Shown here: in pieces, positions 16,661-25,284 of the stretch
How positions within the stretch are numbered: the stretch's first letter is position 1
How the letters are laid out: each line of letters opens with the position of its first letter
From: JACPDH01 sp041671505
GTDB taxonomy: Bacteria > Acidobacteriota > Thermoanaerobaculia > Gp7-AA8
NCBI GenBank assembly: GCA_041671505.1
Contig: JBAZBK010000006.1
Location: 182,264-246,263 of the forward strand
DNA length: 64,000 nt
Reading direction: 5' to 3'
Position numbers and translations under genes: made by a program
The notes under the pieces: model-generated
What the model was told of the DNA's origin: nothing
The model's input: the letters and a program-made list of their open reading frames with translations, nothing else
Database searches by the model: none

Positions 16661-16706
16661 GCAACGTTTCGTTCACGTTTCGAACGTTGCAACGTCACGT
16701 TGCAAC
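16661..16706. promoter_or_regulatory. cluster of palindromic operator-like sites before the molybdoenzyme operon
   Basis: GTTGCAACG (16686-16694) and CGTTGCAAC (16698-16706) are perfect 9-base arms around TCA. An overlapping wider pair, GCAACGTT (16661-16668) and AACGTTGC (16683-16690), reuses the same half site. ACGTT cores recur at 16664, 16675, 16684 and 16697, spaced close to one helical turn. This looks like a multi-dimer operator controlling the sulfur-respiration genes from 16825. The regulator is unknown. Confidence 0.55.
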
Positions 16707-16824
16707 AATTCGTGGCTCCTCGTTGGCCCGCGCCCGTAAACGACTCATTTAACGAACCTTACGGAAGTCGTCCCGGCTGGCACAGCTCCTGCTCTCTCCG
16801 TGACCGAAGTCGCTGGAGGGATTC

Positions 16825-19050
16825 ATGGCACTGTCACGCCGGCAGTTCATCAAGATCGGATCCACAACCGCGGGAGTCGCAGCGCTCGGCTCCGGGCTGA
16901 CGACCGACTGGTGGAGCCTTCAGGCTCACGAGCTTACCGATCCGCGAACCGACGGCCAGAAGGTCGTTGCGACGTTCTGCGAGCTCTGCTTCTGGAAGTG
17001 CGGCGTACTGGCCCACGTCCGCGACGGTCGCGTCACGAAGCTCGTCGGCAACCCCAAGCATCCGCTCTCGAACGGCCGTCTCTGCCCCCGCGGCACCGGC
17101 GGCACGGGCGCCCTCTACGATCCCGACCGGCTCAAGAAGCCGATGATCCGCGTCTCGAAGCGGGGCGAGGACAAGTTCGAGGAAGTCACCTGGGACAAGG
17201 CGCTCGACGAGACCGCCTCCCGCATGGAGAAGCTCCGCGCGACCTACGGCGCCGAGGCGCTCGCGCTCTTCACGCACGGATACGGCGGCTCCTGGTTCAC
17301 GCAGCTCGTGAAGGGCTGGGGGACGCCTAACGTCGTCGCCCCCTCCTACGCGCAGTGCCGCGGCCCGCGCGAGGCGGCGTTCGAGCTCACCTTCGGTCAC
17401 GGCGTCGGTTCCCCCGAGGCGATCGACATCCGCAATGCGCGCTGCATCACGCTGATCGGATCGCACCTCGGCGAGAACATGCACAACACGCAGGTGCAGG
17501 AGCTCGCTGACGCCATCGCCGGCGGCGCGCAGCTCGTCGTCGTCGACCCGCGCTTCTCCGTCGCCGCGAGCAAGGCGCGCTACTGGCTCCCCATCAAGCC
17601 GGGAACCGACATCGCCCTGCTTCTCGCCTGGATCAACGTCATCGTCACCGAGAAGCGCTACGACGTCGACTACATCGCGAAGAACGCGATCGGGCTCGCG
17701 GAGCTCGAGGCGCACGTCGCCGGCAAGACGCCGGAGTGGGCGTACCCGCTCACCGGGCTTCATCCCGACCTCATCCGCGAGACCGCGCGCTTCATCGCGG
17801 CATCCCGCCCTGCGTCGCTGATTCATCCAGGGCGCCACGTCACCTGGTACGGCGACGACACGCAGCGACTTCGCGCCGTCGCGATCCTCGCCGCTCTGCT
17901 CGGAAGCTGGGGAAGGCAGGGGGGCTACATCAATCAGTCTTCCATGGGCATCCCGAAGTACCCGCCGTTCATGAGCGGTCGCTCGGGGGGAGCGCCGGCG
18001 GACAAGCCCTCCGACGAGCACTACCCGATGGCGACCGAGCTTCTCGCCTCGGGGATCTGCGACGCGACCATCAGCGCCGCGCCTTACGGCGTCAAGGGAT
18101 GGATGGTCTACGGCACGAACCTGATGCAGTCGCTGCCTAACCCGAAGCAGACCGAAGAGGCGATACAGAAGCTCGACCTCCTCGTCGCGATCGACGTGCT
18201 GCCGGCGGAGATCGTCGGCTGGGCCGACATCGTCCTCCCCGAGTCGACCTACCTCGAGCGCTACGACGATCTCTGGGCCGCGAGCTACAAGCAGCCGTTC
18301 ATCGCGGTTAGGCAGCCGGTGGTCGAGCCGATGTACGACTCGAAGCCAGGCTGGTGGATCGCGAAGGAGCTCGCGAACCGCCTCGGGCTCCCCGAGATCT
18401 TTCCCTTCAAGGACGCCGAGGAGAACATCCGCTGGAGGCTCTCGGAAGGGGGCTACGACGTCGACATGGCGCTGCGCGACGGCGTCCTGCTCGGTGAGCG
18501 CGTCCCCGTCACCGAAGAAGAGGGCCTCGAGATCGTTTTCGAGACTCCGAGCGAGAAGATCGAGCTCTTCAGCCAGCAACTGCTGGATGCGGGTCTCGAT
18601 CCTCTGCCTGACTTCACCCCTCCCGACGAGCCGCCGCCCGGGATGTTCCGCCTTCTTTCGGGACGCGCGCCGATGCACACCTTCGGCCGCACGACGAACA
18701 ACCGCGTGCTCGGCAGCCTCATGGACGAGAACGAGGTCTGGGTCAATTCGACCGCGGCCCGCGCGCTCGCCGGCTTCGAGGACAAACCGCTCGCGACGGG
18801 CGACTACGTGATGCTCGAGAACCAGGACGGCGTCGTGAGCGGCCCGGTGAAGGCGAAGGTCACCGAGCGGATCCGCGGCGACGCCGTCTACCTCGTCCAC
18901 GGCTTCGGTCACAAGGCGAAGGGTCTCACCTTCACCAGGAACAGAGGCGCGTCGGACAGCGTGCTGACCAGCCGCTACAAGGTCGACCCGGTCATGGGCG
19001 GTACGGGGATGAACGTCAACTTCGTGCGGATCACGCGGGCGGAGGCCTGA
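16825..19050 (+). CDS. molybdopterin oxidoreductase catalytic subunit, PsrA/PhsA-like
   Basis: Periplasmic molybdenum enzyme of the DMSO-reductase superfamily, likely reducing polysulfide, thiosulfate or tetrathionate. The twin-arginine signal is LSRRQFIKIG. The FeS-binding N-terminus reads CELCFWKCG with a fourth Cys in LCPRG. The molybdenum ligand is probably the Cys in YAQCRGPREAA, as in PsrA and PhsA. The C-terminal molydopterin-binding domain begins near RLLSGRAPMHTFGRTTNN. At 741 residues it fits PsrA/PhsA size. FeS and NrfD-type partners follow. The true substrate cannot be read from sequence; arsenate or other oxyanions are alternatives. Confidence 0.9.
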   Translation: MALSRRQFIKIGSTTAGVAALGSGLTTDWWSLQAHELTDPRTDGQKVVATFCELCFWKCGVLAHVRDGRVTKLVGNPKHPLSNGRLCPRGTGGTGALYDPDRLKKPMIRVSKRGEDKFEEVTWDKALDETASRMEKLRATYGAEALALFTHGYGGSWFTQLVKGWGTPNVVAPSYAQCRGPREAAFELTFGHGVGSPEAIDIRNARCITLIGSHLGENMHNTQVQELADAIAGGAQLVVVDPRFSVAASKARYWLPIKPGTDIALLLAWINVIVTEKRYDVDYIAKNAIGLAELEAHVAGKTPEWAYPLTGLHPDLIRETARFIAASRPASLIHPGRHVTWYGDDTQRLRAVAILAALLGSWGRQGGYINQSSMGIPKYPPFMSGRSGGAPADKPSDEHYPMATELLASGICDATISAAPYGVKGWMVYGTNLMQSLPNPKQTEEAIQKLDLLVAIDVLPAEIVGWADIVLPESTYLERYDDLWAASYKQPFIAVRQPVVEPMYDSKPGWWIAKELANRLGLPEIFPFKDAEENIRWRLSEGGYDVDMALRDGVLLGERVPVTEEEGLEIVFETPSEKIELFSQQLLDAGLDPLPDFTPPDEPPPGMFRLLSGRAPMHTFGRTTNNRVLGSLMDENEVWVNSTAARALAGFEDKPLATGDYVMLENQDGVVSGPVKAKVTERIRGDAVYLVHGFGHKAKGLTFTRNRGASDSVLTSRYKVDPVMGGTGMNVNFVRITRAEA

Positions 19051-19051
19051 C

Positions 19052-19606
19052 ATGCTCTTCAAGAACTATCGCAAGCGCTTCGTGATGGTGATGGACACCC
19101 GCCGCTGCGTCGGATGCCAGACGTGCGTCCTCGCCTGTAAGGCGGAGAACGGCGTTCCGCTCAACGGCTACCGCGACTGGATCGTCACCGAGACGAAGGG
19201 GGAGTTCCCCCACCTCTCGATGCAGATCCGCTCCGAGCGCTGCATGCACTGCACGAATGCACCGTGCGTCACGAACTGCCCGACCGGCGCGAGTCACTAC
19301 GCGAAGGGCGGCACGGTCCAGGTCGACCGCTCGCTCTGCACCGGATGCAAGGCGTGCATCGCCGCCTGCCCGTACGACGCGCGCTACGTGCACCCCGACG
19401 GCTACGTCGACAAGTGCACCTTCTGCATGCACCGCGTCGAGAGGGGCGGGAACACCGCGTGCGTCGACGGCTGCCCGACAAAGGCGCTCGCCTTCGGCGA
19501 CCTCAACGACCCGTCGAGCGACGTCGCGCTGCTTCTTCACGAGCACGAATCACGGCTCCTCAAACCCGAAGAGGGGACCGAGCCGAATCTCTACTTCCTG
19601 GTCTAG
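19052..19606 (+). CDS. 4Fe-4S ferredoxin subunit, PsrB/PhsB/DmsB-like
   Basis: A 184-residue electron-transfer subunit with 16 clustered cysteines for four [4Fe-4S] centres: CVGCQTCVLACK, CMHCTNAPCVTNCPTGA, CTGCKACIAACPYDA, and CTFCMHR with ACVDGCPTKA. It carries electrons between the membrane anchor (NrfD-like, 21513) and the molybdenum subunit. It has no signal peptide, which fits export with the Tat-dependent catalytic partner. It starts one base after the catalytic gene ends, so coupling is tight. Confidence 0.93.
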   Translation: MLFKNYRKRFVMVMDTRRCVGCQTCVLACKAENGVPLNGYRDWIVTETKGEFPHLSMQIRSERCMHCTNAPCVTNCPTGASHYAKGGTVQVDRSLCTGCKACIAACPYDARYVHPDGYVDKCTFCMHRVERGGNTACVDGCPTKALAFGDLNDPSSDVALLLHEHESRLLKPEEGTEPNLYFLV

Positions 19607-19615
19607 GCGATCACG

Positions 19616-20131
19616 ATGGAACGCTCGGAAAAGTTCTGGAACCCCTACCTCGCCGGCATGGCGCTCGGCCTCGTGCTGCTCGCGACGTTCCTCGTCATGG
19701 GGCGCGGGCTCGGAGCGTCGGGCGCGGCGAACCGCCTCTCGATCGCCGTCGCCCAGACAGTCGCGCCTTCGGTCGTCGCGTCGAGCCGCCCGATGGCGGC
19801 GCTCGCGCGCGAACGCCGCGGCGTTCTCGACGACTGGCTCGTCTTCGAAATCCTCGGCGTGCTGTTAGGCGGAGCGTTCGGGGCGTACACCGCGGGAAGG
19901 CTCCAATTCGGCGTGATCCGCGGCGCAGGCGTCGGAGTCGCGTCGCGCCTCGGATTCGCGTTCGCAGGCGGGGCTCTGATGGGAATGGCGGCACGCGCGG
20001 CGCGCGGCTGCACGTCGGGCCAGGGGCTCAGCGGCGGTGCGGTCCTGTCGGTTGGCGCGTGGGTCTTCATGATGGCGGTCTTCGCCGGGGGATACGCGTT
20101 CGCCTGGTTCATGAGGAGGCAGTGGCGATGA
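19616..20131 (+). CDS. YeeE/YedE-type sulfur permease, half subunit
   Basis: A 171-residue membrane protein with four or five helices and the conserved Cys motif ARGCTSGQGLSGG of the YeeE/YedE (TsuA) family, which takes up thiosulfate by handing it between conserved cysteines. The N-terminal 75 residues are a variable region with one helix. It overlaps the next permease half by four bases (ATGA); both halves would be needed for the pseudo-symmetric channel. Its place in a molybdoenzyme operon suggests transport of a sulfur substrate or product. Confidence 0.88.
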   Translation: MERSEKFWNPYLAGMALGLVLLATFLVMGRGLGASGAANRLSIAVAQTVAPSVVASSRPMAALARERRGVLDDWLVFEILGVLLGGAFGAYTAGRLQFGVIRGAGVGVASRLGFAFAGGALMGMAARAARGCTSGQGLSGGAVLSVGAWVFMMAVFAGGYAFAWFMRRQWR

Positions 20132-21336
20132 GCCTCCCGATCGAAGCACTCGTCCTCTCGCAGCGCGAGCTCGGCCTCGTCGTCGCCGTCGTTCTCGGCT
20201 TCGGATTCGGATTCGTGCTCGAGCGCGCCGGCTTCGGGCGCGCGACGAAGCTCGCCGCGCAGTTCTACCTGACCGACATGACGGTGCTGAAGGTGATGTT
20301 CAGCGCGATCGTCACCGCGATGGGCGGCCTCCTCGTCGCCGCCGGCCTCGGTCTCACCGACCTGTCCGCAATCTCCCTGTCGATCGCCGGCTGGACCTGG
20401 CTCTGGCCGATGCTCGTCGGCGGCTTCGTGCTCGGCGCCGGCTTCATCATCAGCGGCTACTGCCCCGGCACCTGCCTCGTCTCGGCAGGATCGGGAAACC
20501 TCGACGGTCTCGTCGCGTTCGCCGGCGTCGTCGTCGGGTCGTTCGTCTACAACCTCCTTCTCGCGATCCCGGCCGTCGAGACGTTCCACACGAGCGGCGA
20601 GCTCGGCGCGATGTTCCTCTACGAGCTGATCGGCGTCCCGGCTCCTGTCGTCGGCGTCGCCGTGGCGATCATGGCGATCGGAGCGTTCGTCGGCGCGGAG
20701 AAGATCGAAGCGATCATGCGCCGCAGGCGCGCGGCCGAAACCGAAGCTGTCTCGGCCGACGAGCCGCGCCCGCGCCGCATTGCCTTCGCGACTTTCCTCG
20801 CGCTGGCGGGCCTCGCGGTCGTCCTCCTCGTGCTCCCGCATGGAAGCGGCGCACAGACCGCGCCCGTCGTGAAGACGATCGGCGCCGAGGAGCTGGCGAA
20901 GCGGCTGGTCGACGAGCCATGGAGAGTTAGGGTCATCGACCTGCGTCCCGCGGCCGAGTACGCCGCGAGTCGCGTGCCCGGCAGTGAGAGGGCGGAGGCG
21001 TCGGGACTCGCCGCGCTCGAGCTCGAATACGCCGACCCGAGTCGCGAGATCGTGGTCATCACTCCCTCCGCGCCGCGCGACCTTCCCGCCGCGCTCGCGG
21101 CGTATCGCGGCGAGGTCAGGGCGCTCGACGGCGGATGGCCCGCATGGAAGGCGTTCGCGCTCGACGCGCCGCAACCCCCCGCCGAGGATGCCACGGCGAC
21201 GGAGCGGGATCGGTACGCGTTCCGAGGCGCGATCAACGCGTCGCTTACCGGACAGAAGACGGCGCCCGTCGCATCCGCTCCGACCACGGTGCGCGTGCAG
21301 AGAGAGAAGCAGAAGGGGGGCGGCTGTGGTGCTTAG
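20128..21336 (+). CDS. YeeE/YedE permease half fused to a rhodanese-like domain
   Basis: A 402-residue fusion. Residues 1-240 form the second YeeE half, with GFGRATKLAAQFYLTDM and the Cys signature SGYCPGTCLVSAGSG. After a further helix (about 215-237) comes a rhodanese-like domain (about 250-345: VRVIDLRPAAEYAASRVPGS, then VVITPSAPRD, then GGWPAWKA). The rhodanese loop normally carries a catalytic Cys, but here reads TPSAPRD, so sulfur transfer by the usual mechanism is unlikely. The protein ends KKGGGC plus Gly-Ala; the tail Cys may carry sulfur instead. It starts inside the stop of the first permease half. Confidence 0.87.
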   Translation: MSLPIEALVLSQRELGLVVAVVLGFGFGFVLERAGFGRATKLAAQFYLTDMTVLKVMFSAIVTAMGGLLVAAGLGLTDLSAISLSIAGWTWLWPMLVGGFVLGAGFIISGYCPGTCLVSAGSGNLDGLVAFAGVVVGSFVYNLLLAIPAVETFHTSGELGAMFLYELIGVPAPVVGVAVAIMAIGAFVGAEKIEAIMRRRRAAETEAVSADEPRPRRIAFATFLALAGLAVVLLVLPHGSGAQTAPVVKTIGAEELAKRLVDEPWRVRVIDLRPAAEYAASRVPGSERAEASGLAALELEYADPSREIVVITPSAPRDLPAALAAYRGEVRALDGGWPAWKAFALDAPQPPAEDATATERDRYAFRGAINASLTGQKTAPVASAPTTVRVQREKQKGGGCGA

Positions 21337-21345
21337 TCGATCCGA

Positions 21346-21494
21346 TGTGGCGCAGGCACTCCTGCCTGCGCGTCGCCCCGCACGGCGGGGCGACCGGGCC
21401 CCACGGCACGGCATGCCGTGTTGCTGCGCCCCAGACAGAAGCCGTATCCAGGCGGCGCGTCGCGCCGCGCGCAGGCAGGAGTGCCTGCGCCACA
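21346..21494. repeat. palindromic repeat inside the sulfur operon
   Basis: Perfect 26-base inverted arms at 21346-21371 (starting TGTGGCGCAGGCACTCCTGC) and 21469-21494 enclose about 97 bases. Each arm is itself partly palindromic (GCAGGCACTCCTGCCTGC). It separates the rhodanese fusion from the NrfD gene and looks like a dispersed element that inserted into the operon. Confidence 0.8.
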
Positions 21495-21512
21495 CGAGAG
21501 CCGGGAGCTGAC

Positions 21513-22466
21513 ATGACCGAAACAGAAATCTTCCGCCACAGCGCTTCGATCGATCCGCAGCTCCACATCTGGGGCTGGGAGATCCCGGTCTACCTCTTCC
21601 TCGGCGGCCTGACCGCCGGCCTGATGATCCTCACGGCGCTCGCAGGTCGCGGCATCGCGCGGGAGTCGCAGTCGCGCGCCATGCGCTTCCTGCCTCTCGC
21701 GGCGCCGATTCTCCTCTCGCTCGGCATGGGAGCGCTCTTCCTCGATCTCTCCTACAAGCTCCACGTCTTCCGCTTCTACACGGCGATGCGACCGACCTCG
21801 CCGATGTCGTGGGGCTCGTGGATCCTTCTCCTCATCTATCCCGCGACGATTCTCCTCGGTGCGGCCCGCCTTACCGATTCCGACGTCGCGTCGATTCCCT
21901 TCGCCTCGAAGCTTCGTGGCCGTGCGGCACTCGCGCTCGCGCGCATCCGCCAGTTCGCGACGCAGCACACGCCGGCGATCGAGCGCGCGAACGTCATCCT
22001 CGGCATCGCCCTCGGCGGCTATACCGGGATTCTGTTAGGGACGTTAGGCGCGCGCGCCCTCTGGAGCTCGGTGCTCCTCGGACCGTTGTTCCTCGTCTCG
22101 GGCGTGTCGACCGGCGCGGCGTTCATGATGCTCTTCCGCCTCGGCCACGACGAACACGTCACGCTGCGGCGCTGGGACATCGCGGCGATCGCCGTCGAGA
22201 TCCTCATGCTCGGCATGTTCTTCGTCGAGCTGACGGCGAACGGCGGACGGCAGGGGAGAGCGGCCGCCGCGCTTTTCTTCGGTGGCGGCTACACCGCGGT
22301 CTTCTGGGCCCTCGTCGTCATCACGGGGCTCCTGATGCCGCTGGCGCTCGAGGTCGTCGAGGCAAAGCGGCAGCTCCGGCCGTCACTGCTCGCGCCGGCG
22401 CTGCTCCTCATCGGCGGGCTCTCGCTCCGCTGGATCTTCGTCCTCGCGGGACAGGCGTCGCTGTGA
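21513..22466 (+). CDS. NrfD/PsrC-type quinol-interacting membrane anchor
   Basis: A 317-residue membrane protein with eight or nine helices, matching the NrfD/PsrC family that exchanges electrons between quinones and the FeS subunit. Visible family marks are WGWEIPVYLFLGGLTAGLM near the N-terminus and RPTSPMSWGSWILLL. I start at ATG 21513, 11 residues before the WGW helix; sequence further upstream is the palindromic repeat. With the genes at 16825 and 19052 it completes a PsrABC/PhsABC-like complex, although permease genes and a repeat lie between the parts. Confidence 0.9.
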   Translation: MTETEIFRHSASIDPQLHIWGWEIPVYLFLGGLTAGLMILTALAGRGIARESQSRAMRFLPLAAPILLSLGMGALFLDLSYKLHVFRFYTAMRPTSPMSWGSWILLLIYPATILLGAARLTDSDVASIPFASKLRGRAALALARIRQFATQHTPAIERANVILGIALGGYTGILLGTLGARALWSSVLLGPLFLVSGVSTGAAFMMLFRLGHDEHVTLRRWDIAAIAVEILMLGMFFVELTANGGRQGRAAAALFFGGGYTAVFWALVVITGLLMPLALEVVEAKRQLRPSLLAPALLLIGGLSLRWIFVLAGQASL

Positions 22467-22493
22467 CGAACGTACGCACGGAAATGAATTCGC

Positions 22494-22901
22494 ATGGAGA
22501 GGTCGATGCCGCAGATCACGGTTAACCCTCCGACCAGGCGCGCGGAGCCGGACACGTCCGAATGGACGCCGTCCCTTGCCGAGTGCGTCGCGCGGGTCTA
22601 CGGCATCGACCCTCTCTCTGAGCCTCACTGGCGCGTCATCAGCGAGTGCCGCGAGGAGTGGGCGAGGAGCGGCGTCGTGCCGGAGCCCGATCGGCTCGCG
22701 GCGCTCTCGCACCTCTCGCCCGCCATCCTGAAGTCGCTGTTTCCGCTCGGGCAGCTCGCGCTCGCGTGGATCCTCGCCGGGGTCGTCCCGCCGGCGAGCC
22801 TGTCGCTCTCACCCGTCGGATCCACGCGGAGCGGAAGCTCCGGCCGGGCCGTCAACCCCGTCGTCCATTCCGCCGCGCCGAAGCCGCGCGGCAGTTCCTG
22901 A
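22494..22901 (+). CDS. DsrC/TusE-like sulfur-relay family protein without the conserved cysteines
   Basis: A 135-residue protein whose central part matches DsrC/TusE: LSEPHWRVISECREEWARSG parallels the family segment with the EAHW motif, and LFPLGQLALAWILAGVVPP parallels LFPxGPAxxAxxIAGLPxP. The C-terminal Cys arm that carries sulfur in DsrC and TusE is missing, replaced by a Ser/Pro/Arg-rich tail. The only Cys residues are elsewhere (AECVAR, SECRE). It may be a regulatory or structural relative. ATG 22506 (behind GGAGAGG, very close) is an alternative start. It sits 27 bases after the NrfD gene. Confidence 0.72.
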   Translation: MERSMPQITVNPPTRRAEPDTSEWTPSLAECVARVYGIDPLSEPHWRVISECREEWARSGVVPEPDRLAALSHLSPAILKSLFPLGQLALAWILAGVVPPASLSLSPVGSTRSGSSGRAVNPVVHSAAPKPRGSS

Positions 22902-22978
22902 GTCACTTACCCGGGAGGGGGCGCCTTCGTCCCCGCTCGAGACCGTTGCCTAACAGATCGATAGAGCAAGGAGAGATG

Positions 22979-24763
22979 ATGAACAGACTTACACGAGCAG
23001 TAGTCGTCGCCGTCGCGCTCATGGCCTTCGGCATTTCACTGCCCGCCATGGCGGACGAGAAGAAGGACGCCCAGAAGGACGTCCAGCAGAAGATCGAGCA
23101 GCTGACCCGCGAGCTCGAGGCGCTCAAGGCGCAGGTGAACCAGAGCGCCGAACAGTCGAAGGAGATCGAAGCTCTCAAGCAGCAGCAGGCCAGGGAGAGC
23201 GAAGAGAAGACGAAGGAGATCGAAGCGCTCAAGGCTCTGCAGGCCAAAGAGAGCGAAGAGAAGGCGCAGGCGATCGCCGCGCTCGAGGAGCAGGTCAACG
23301 CGAACGAGACGAAATCGCTCGGACGCTGGCTTACCATCGGAGGCGACTATCGCTTCCGCTTCGACAACCTCCAGGGCGAGGTCGCGCCTTACGCCGACGG
23401 CATGACCGTCTTCGGCAACGCCAGCCAGCTCGTCGCCGCGATGATGTCGGGCGCCATTCCTCCCATGAACCAGCAGCAGCTCTTCGGCGCCGCCATCATG
23501 GGCGGTGCGTACGGCCCGCTCACGCTTCCCACCGCGATGAACGATGCCTACGACGTCAAGAACGACTCCCTCTACACCAACCGCTTCGGCCTCAACCTGA
23601 AGGCGAAGGCCACCGAGGATGTGACGGTGACCGCGCGCCTGCTCATGTACAAGATCGCGGGAGCGCAGGACGATCGCGCCCTGCAGTCGGGTAACACCGC
23701 CTACTCGCTCGACCGCGCCGGCGTCTTCGACGGCACGTTAGGTCACGTTCCCAGCAGCAGCGCGCTCCTCGTCGATCGCGCCTACGCGACCTGGAACAAC
23801 ATCGGCGGCCAGCCGATCTGGTTCTCCATCGGCCGTCGCCCGTCGACTGGCGGCGCTCCCGGCCACCTGCGCCAGGATCTTCCCGCGCCCGGCGTCTCGG
23901 GCGTTCCCGCGATCCTCGTCGACTACGCCTTCGACGGCGTCTCCCTCGGATGGGCCCCTGAGATCGATGCGCTTCCCGGCGCCTCCGCGAAGTTCTGCTA
24001 CGGCCGTGGATACCAGGACGCGATCGAGAACGCCGACGCCGGCAACGGCCTCGACAACACCGACATGATCGGCGTCGACATCGTCGGCTACGAGACCGAC
24101 CGCTTCCGCGCGCAGTTCCAGTACAACCGCGGCATGGACATCTTCGACGCCCCGATCATGCTGTCGGGCCCGTTCCCTCTCTCTCCCGCCACGAACATCG
24201 GCGACATCGACTGGGAAAGCCTCGACTTCATGGGCATGGCGAAGAACATCGGACCGGGAAACCTGAACTGGTTCGTGTCGGCCGGCTTCAGCCAGACGCA
24301 TCCGAACGGCAACACCCTCACCTTCGCCGGACTCGACAGCGGCTACGGCCTCCTCTTCTCCGGCGTGCCGGAAGACAAGAACGGCTCGGCGATCTACCTC
24401 GGCGCCAGGTACGACCTCGCGAACTCGGGTACCAAGATCGGCTTCGAGTACAACCACGGCTCCGAGAACTGGATCACCTTCACCCCGGCGGCCGACGACA
24501 TGTGGACCGCGAAGCTCGGCGTCCGCGGCGACGTCTACGAGACCTACCTCATCAAAGAGCTGAACCTGAAGCCGATTTCGTCCTACAGCGCGAAGGCGTT
24601 CTTCAAGATCGGCTACCAGTACTACTCCTTCGACTACACCGGCAGCAACAGCTGGCTCGGCGCGCCGATCGAGATCGACGCCCTCAACAGCTTCACGCCG
24701 CAGCTCACCGCTCCGATGAAGAGCGCGCAGGATCTCTACGCGACGTTCGAGGTTCACTTCTAG
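22979..24763 (+). CDS. outer-membrane beta-barrel protein with N-terminal coiled coil (DUF3373-like)
   Basis: A 594-residue exported protein. Signal peptide about residues 1-24 ending MAD, then a long periplasmic coiled coil (about 25-110) built of EIEALKxxQAxESEEK repeats, then alternating beta-barrel strands up to the C-terminal YATFEVHF, which ends in Phe as outer-membrane barrels do. ATG 22979 is best placed behind AAGGAGAG; ATG 22976 is in frame. The layout resembles DUF3373-type porins of respiratory Proteobacteria. Next to multihaem cytochromes it may be a porin for sulfur compounds or part of a porin-cytochrome conduit; this is inference. Confidence 0.82.
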   Translation: MNRLTRAVVVAVALMAFGISLPAMADEKKDAQKDVQQKIEQLTRELEALKAQVNQSAEQSKEIEALKQQQARESEEKTKEIEALKALQAKESEEKAQAIAALEEQVNANETKSLGRWLTIGGDYRFRFDNLQGEVAPYADGMTVFGNASQLVAAMMSGAIPPMNQQQLFGAAIMGGAYGPLTLPTAMNDAYDVKNDSLYTNRFGLNLKAKATEDVTVTARLLMYKIAGAQDDRALQSGNTAYSLDRAGVFDGTLGHVPSSSALLVDRAYATWNNIGGQPIWFSIGRRPSTGGAPGHLRQDLPAPGVSGVPAILVDYAFDGVSLGWAPEIDALPGASAKFCYGRGYQDAIENADAGNGLDNTDMIGVDIVGYETDRFRAQFQYNRGMDIFDAPIMLSGPFPLSPATNIGDIDWESLDFMGMAKNIGPGNLNWFVSAGFSQTHPNGNTLTFAGLDSGYGLLFSGVPEDKNGSAIYLGARYDLANSGTKIGFEYNHGSENWITFTPAADDMWTAKLGVRGDVYETYLIKELNLKPISSYSAKAFFKIGYQYYSFDYTGSNSWLGAPIEIDALNSFTPQLTAPMKSAQDLYATFEVHF

Positions 24764-24779
24764 CGATTCGACCGGGCGT

Positions 24780-24806
24780 GGCGGGGGCGGAGAGCCCCCG
24801 CCGTTT
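24780..24806 (+). terminator. hairpin terminator after the porin gene
   Basis: GGCGGGGGC (24780-24788) pairs perfectly with GCCCCCGCC (24794-24802) around GGAGA, followed by GTTT. It may end or attenuate the transcript before the small exported protein. Confidence 0.6.
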
Positions 24807-24874
24807 CCGCAACGTGCGCTCCGCGCACACCGCCGGGCCAACGGGGCCCGGTCAGACAGACAAGGAGAAATGAA

Positions 24875-25201
24875 ATGAAGAACGGAAAACTCGCGACGAC
24901 CGTCGCAGCAGTCGTCGTCCTCTGCGCGCTCTCGCTGAGCGCGCTCGCCCAGTCGGCCGAAACGAAGATGGTCGGCGTCATCACCAAGATCGCGATCTCG
25001 GGGAAGGACGCGACCACCGCCACCGCAACCCTCAAGGACACGAAGACCGACGCGCTCGTCGTCATCGTCATCAACGACGAGCTGACGCTCGACAAGTTCA
25101 AGGACCATCGCATCGTCGTGGGCGACGAGATCCGCTGCAAGTACAAGGTCGTCGACGGAAAGAACGTGAGCAACTACTTCCGGAAGACCGCCGGCTGCTG
25201 A
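24875..25201 (+). CDS. small exported protein of unknown function
   Basis: A 108-residue protein with a clear signal peptide (about residues 1-25, ending LSALAQ) and a mature part of about 83 residues that looks like a small beta-barrel/OB-like fold (VGVITKIAISGKD, TDALVVIVINDELTL, VGDEIRCKYKVVDGKN). It has two Cys (in IRCKYK and the final Cys). RBS AAGGAGA at 24862-24868 fixes the start. No family recognised. Its position between the porin and the octaheme cytochrome suggests a periplasmic accessory of that system. Confidence 0.78.
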   Translation: MKNGKLATTVAAVVVLCALSLSALAQSAETKMVGVITKIAISGKDATTATATLKDTKTDALVVIVINDELTLDKFKDHRIVVGDEIRCKYKVVDGKNVSNYFRKTAGC

Positions 25202-25209
25202 TCTGGATC

Positions 25210-25241
25210 GTTCCGCCCGGGCGACGCACCTCGGGCGGAAC
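25210..25241 (+). terminator. hairpin between the small exported protein and the octaheme cytochrome
   Basis: GTTCCGCCCG (25210-25219) pairs perfectly with CGGGCGGAAC (25232-25241). No T tract follows, so it may be an RNA-stability or processing hairpin rather than a true terminator. Confidence 0.45.
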
Positions 25242-25284
25242 ACCGCGGCCCTCCGCGCAAACTAACTGAAAGCGAGACACGTAG

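Noticed and set aside
16834..19062. A 742-codon open frame antisense to the molybdoenzyme
   Set aside because: It mirrors the codon pattern of a certain gene and has no recognisable domain or ribosome site.
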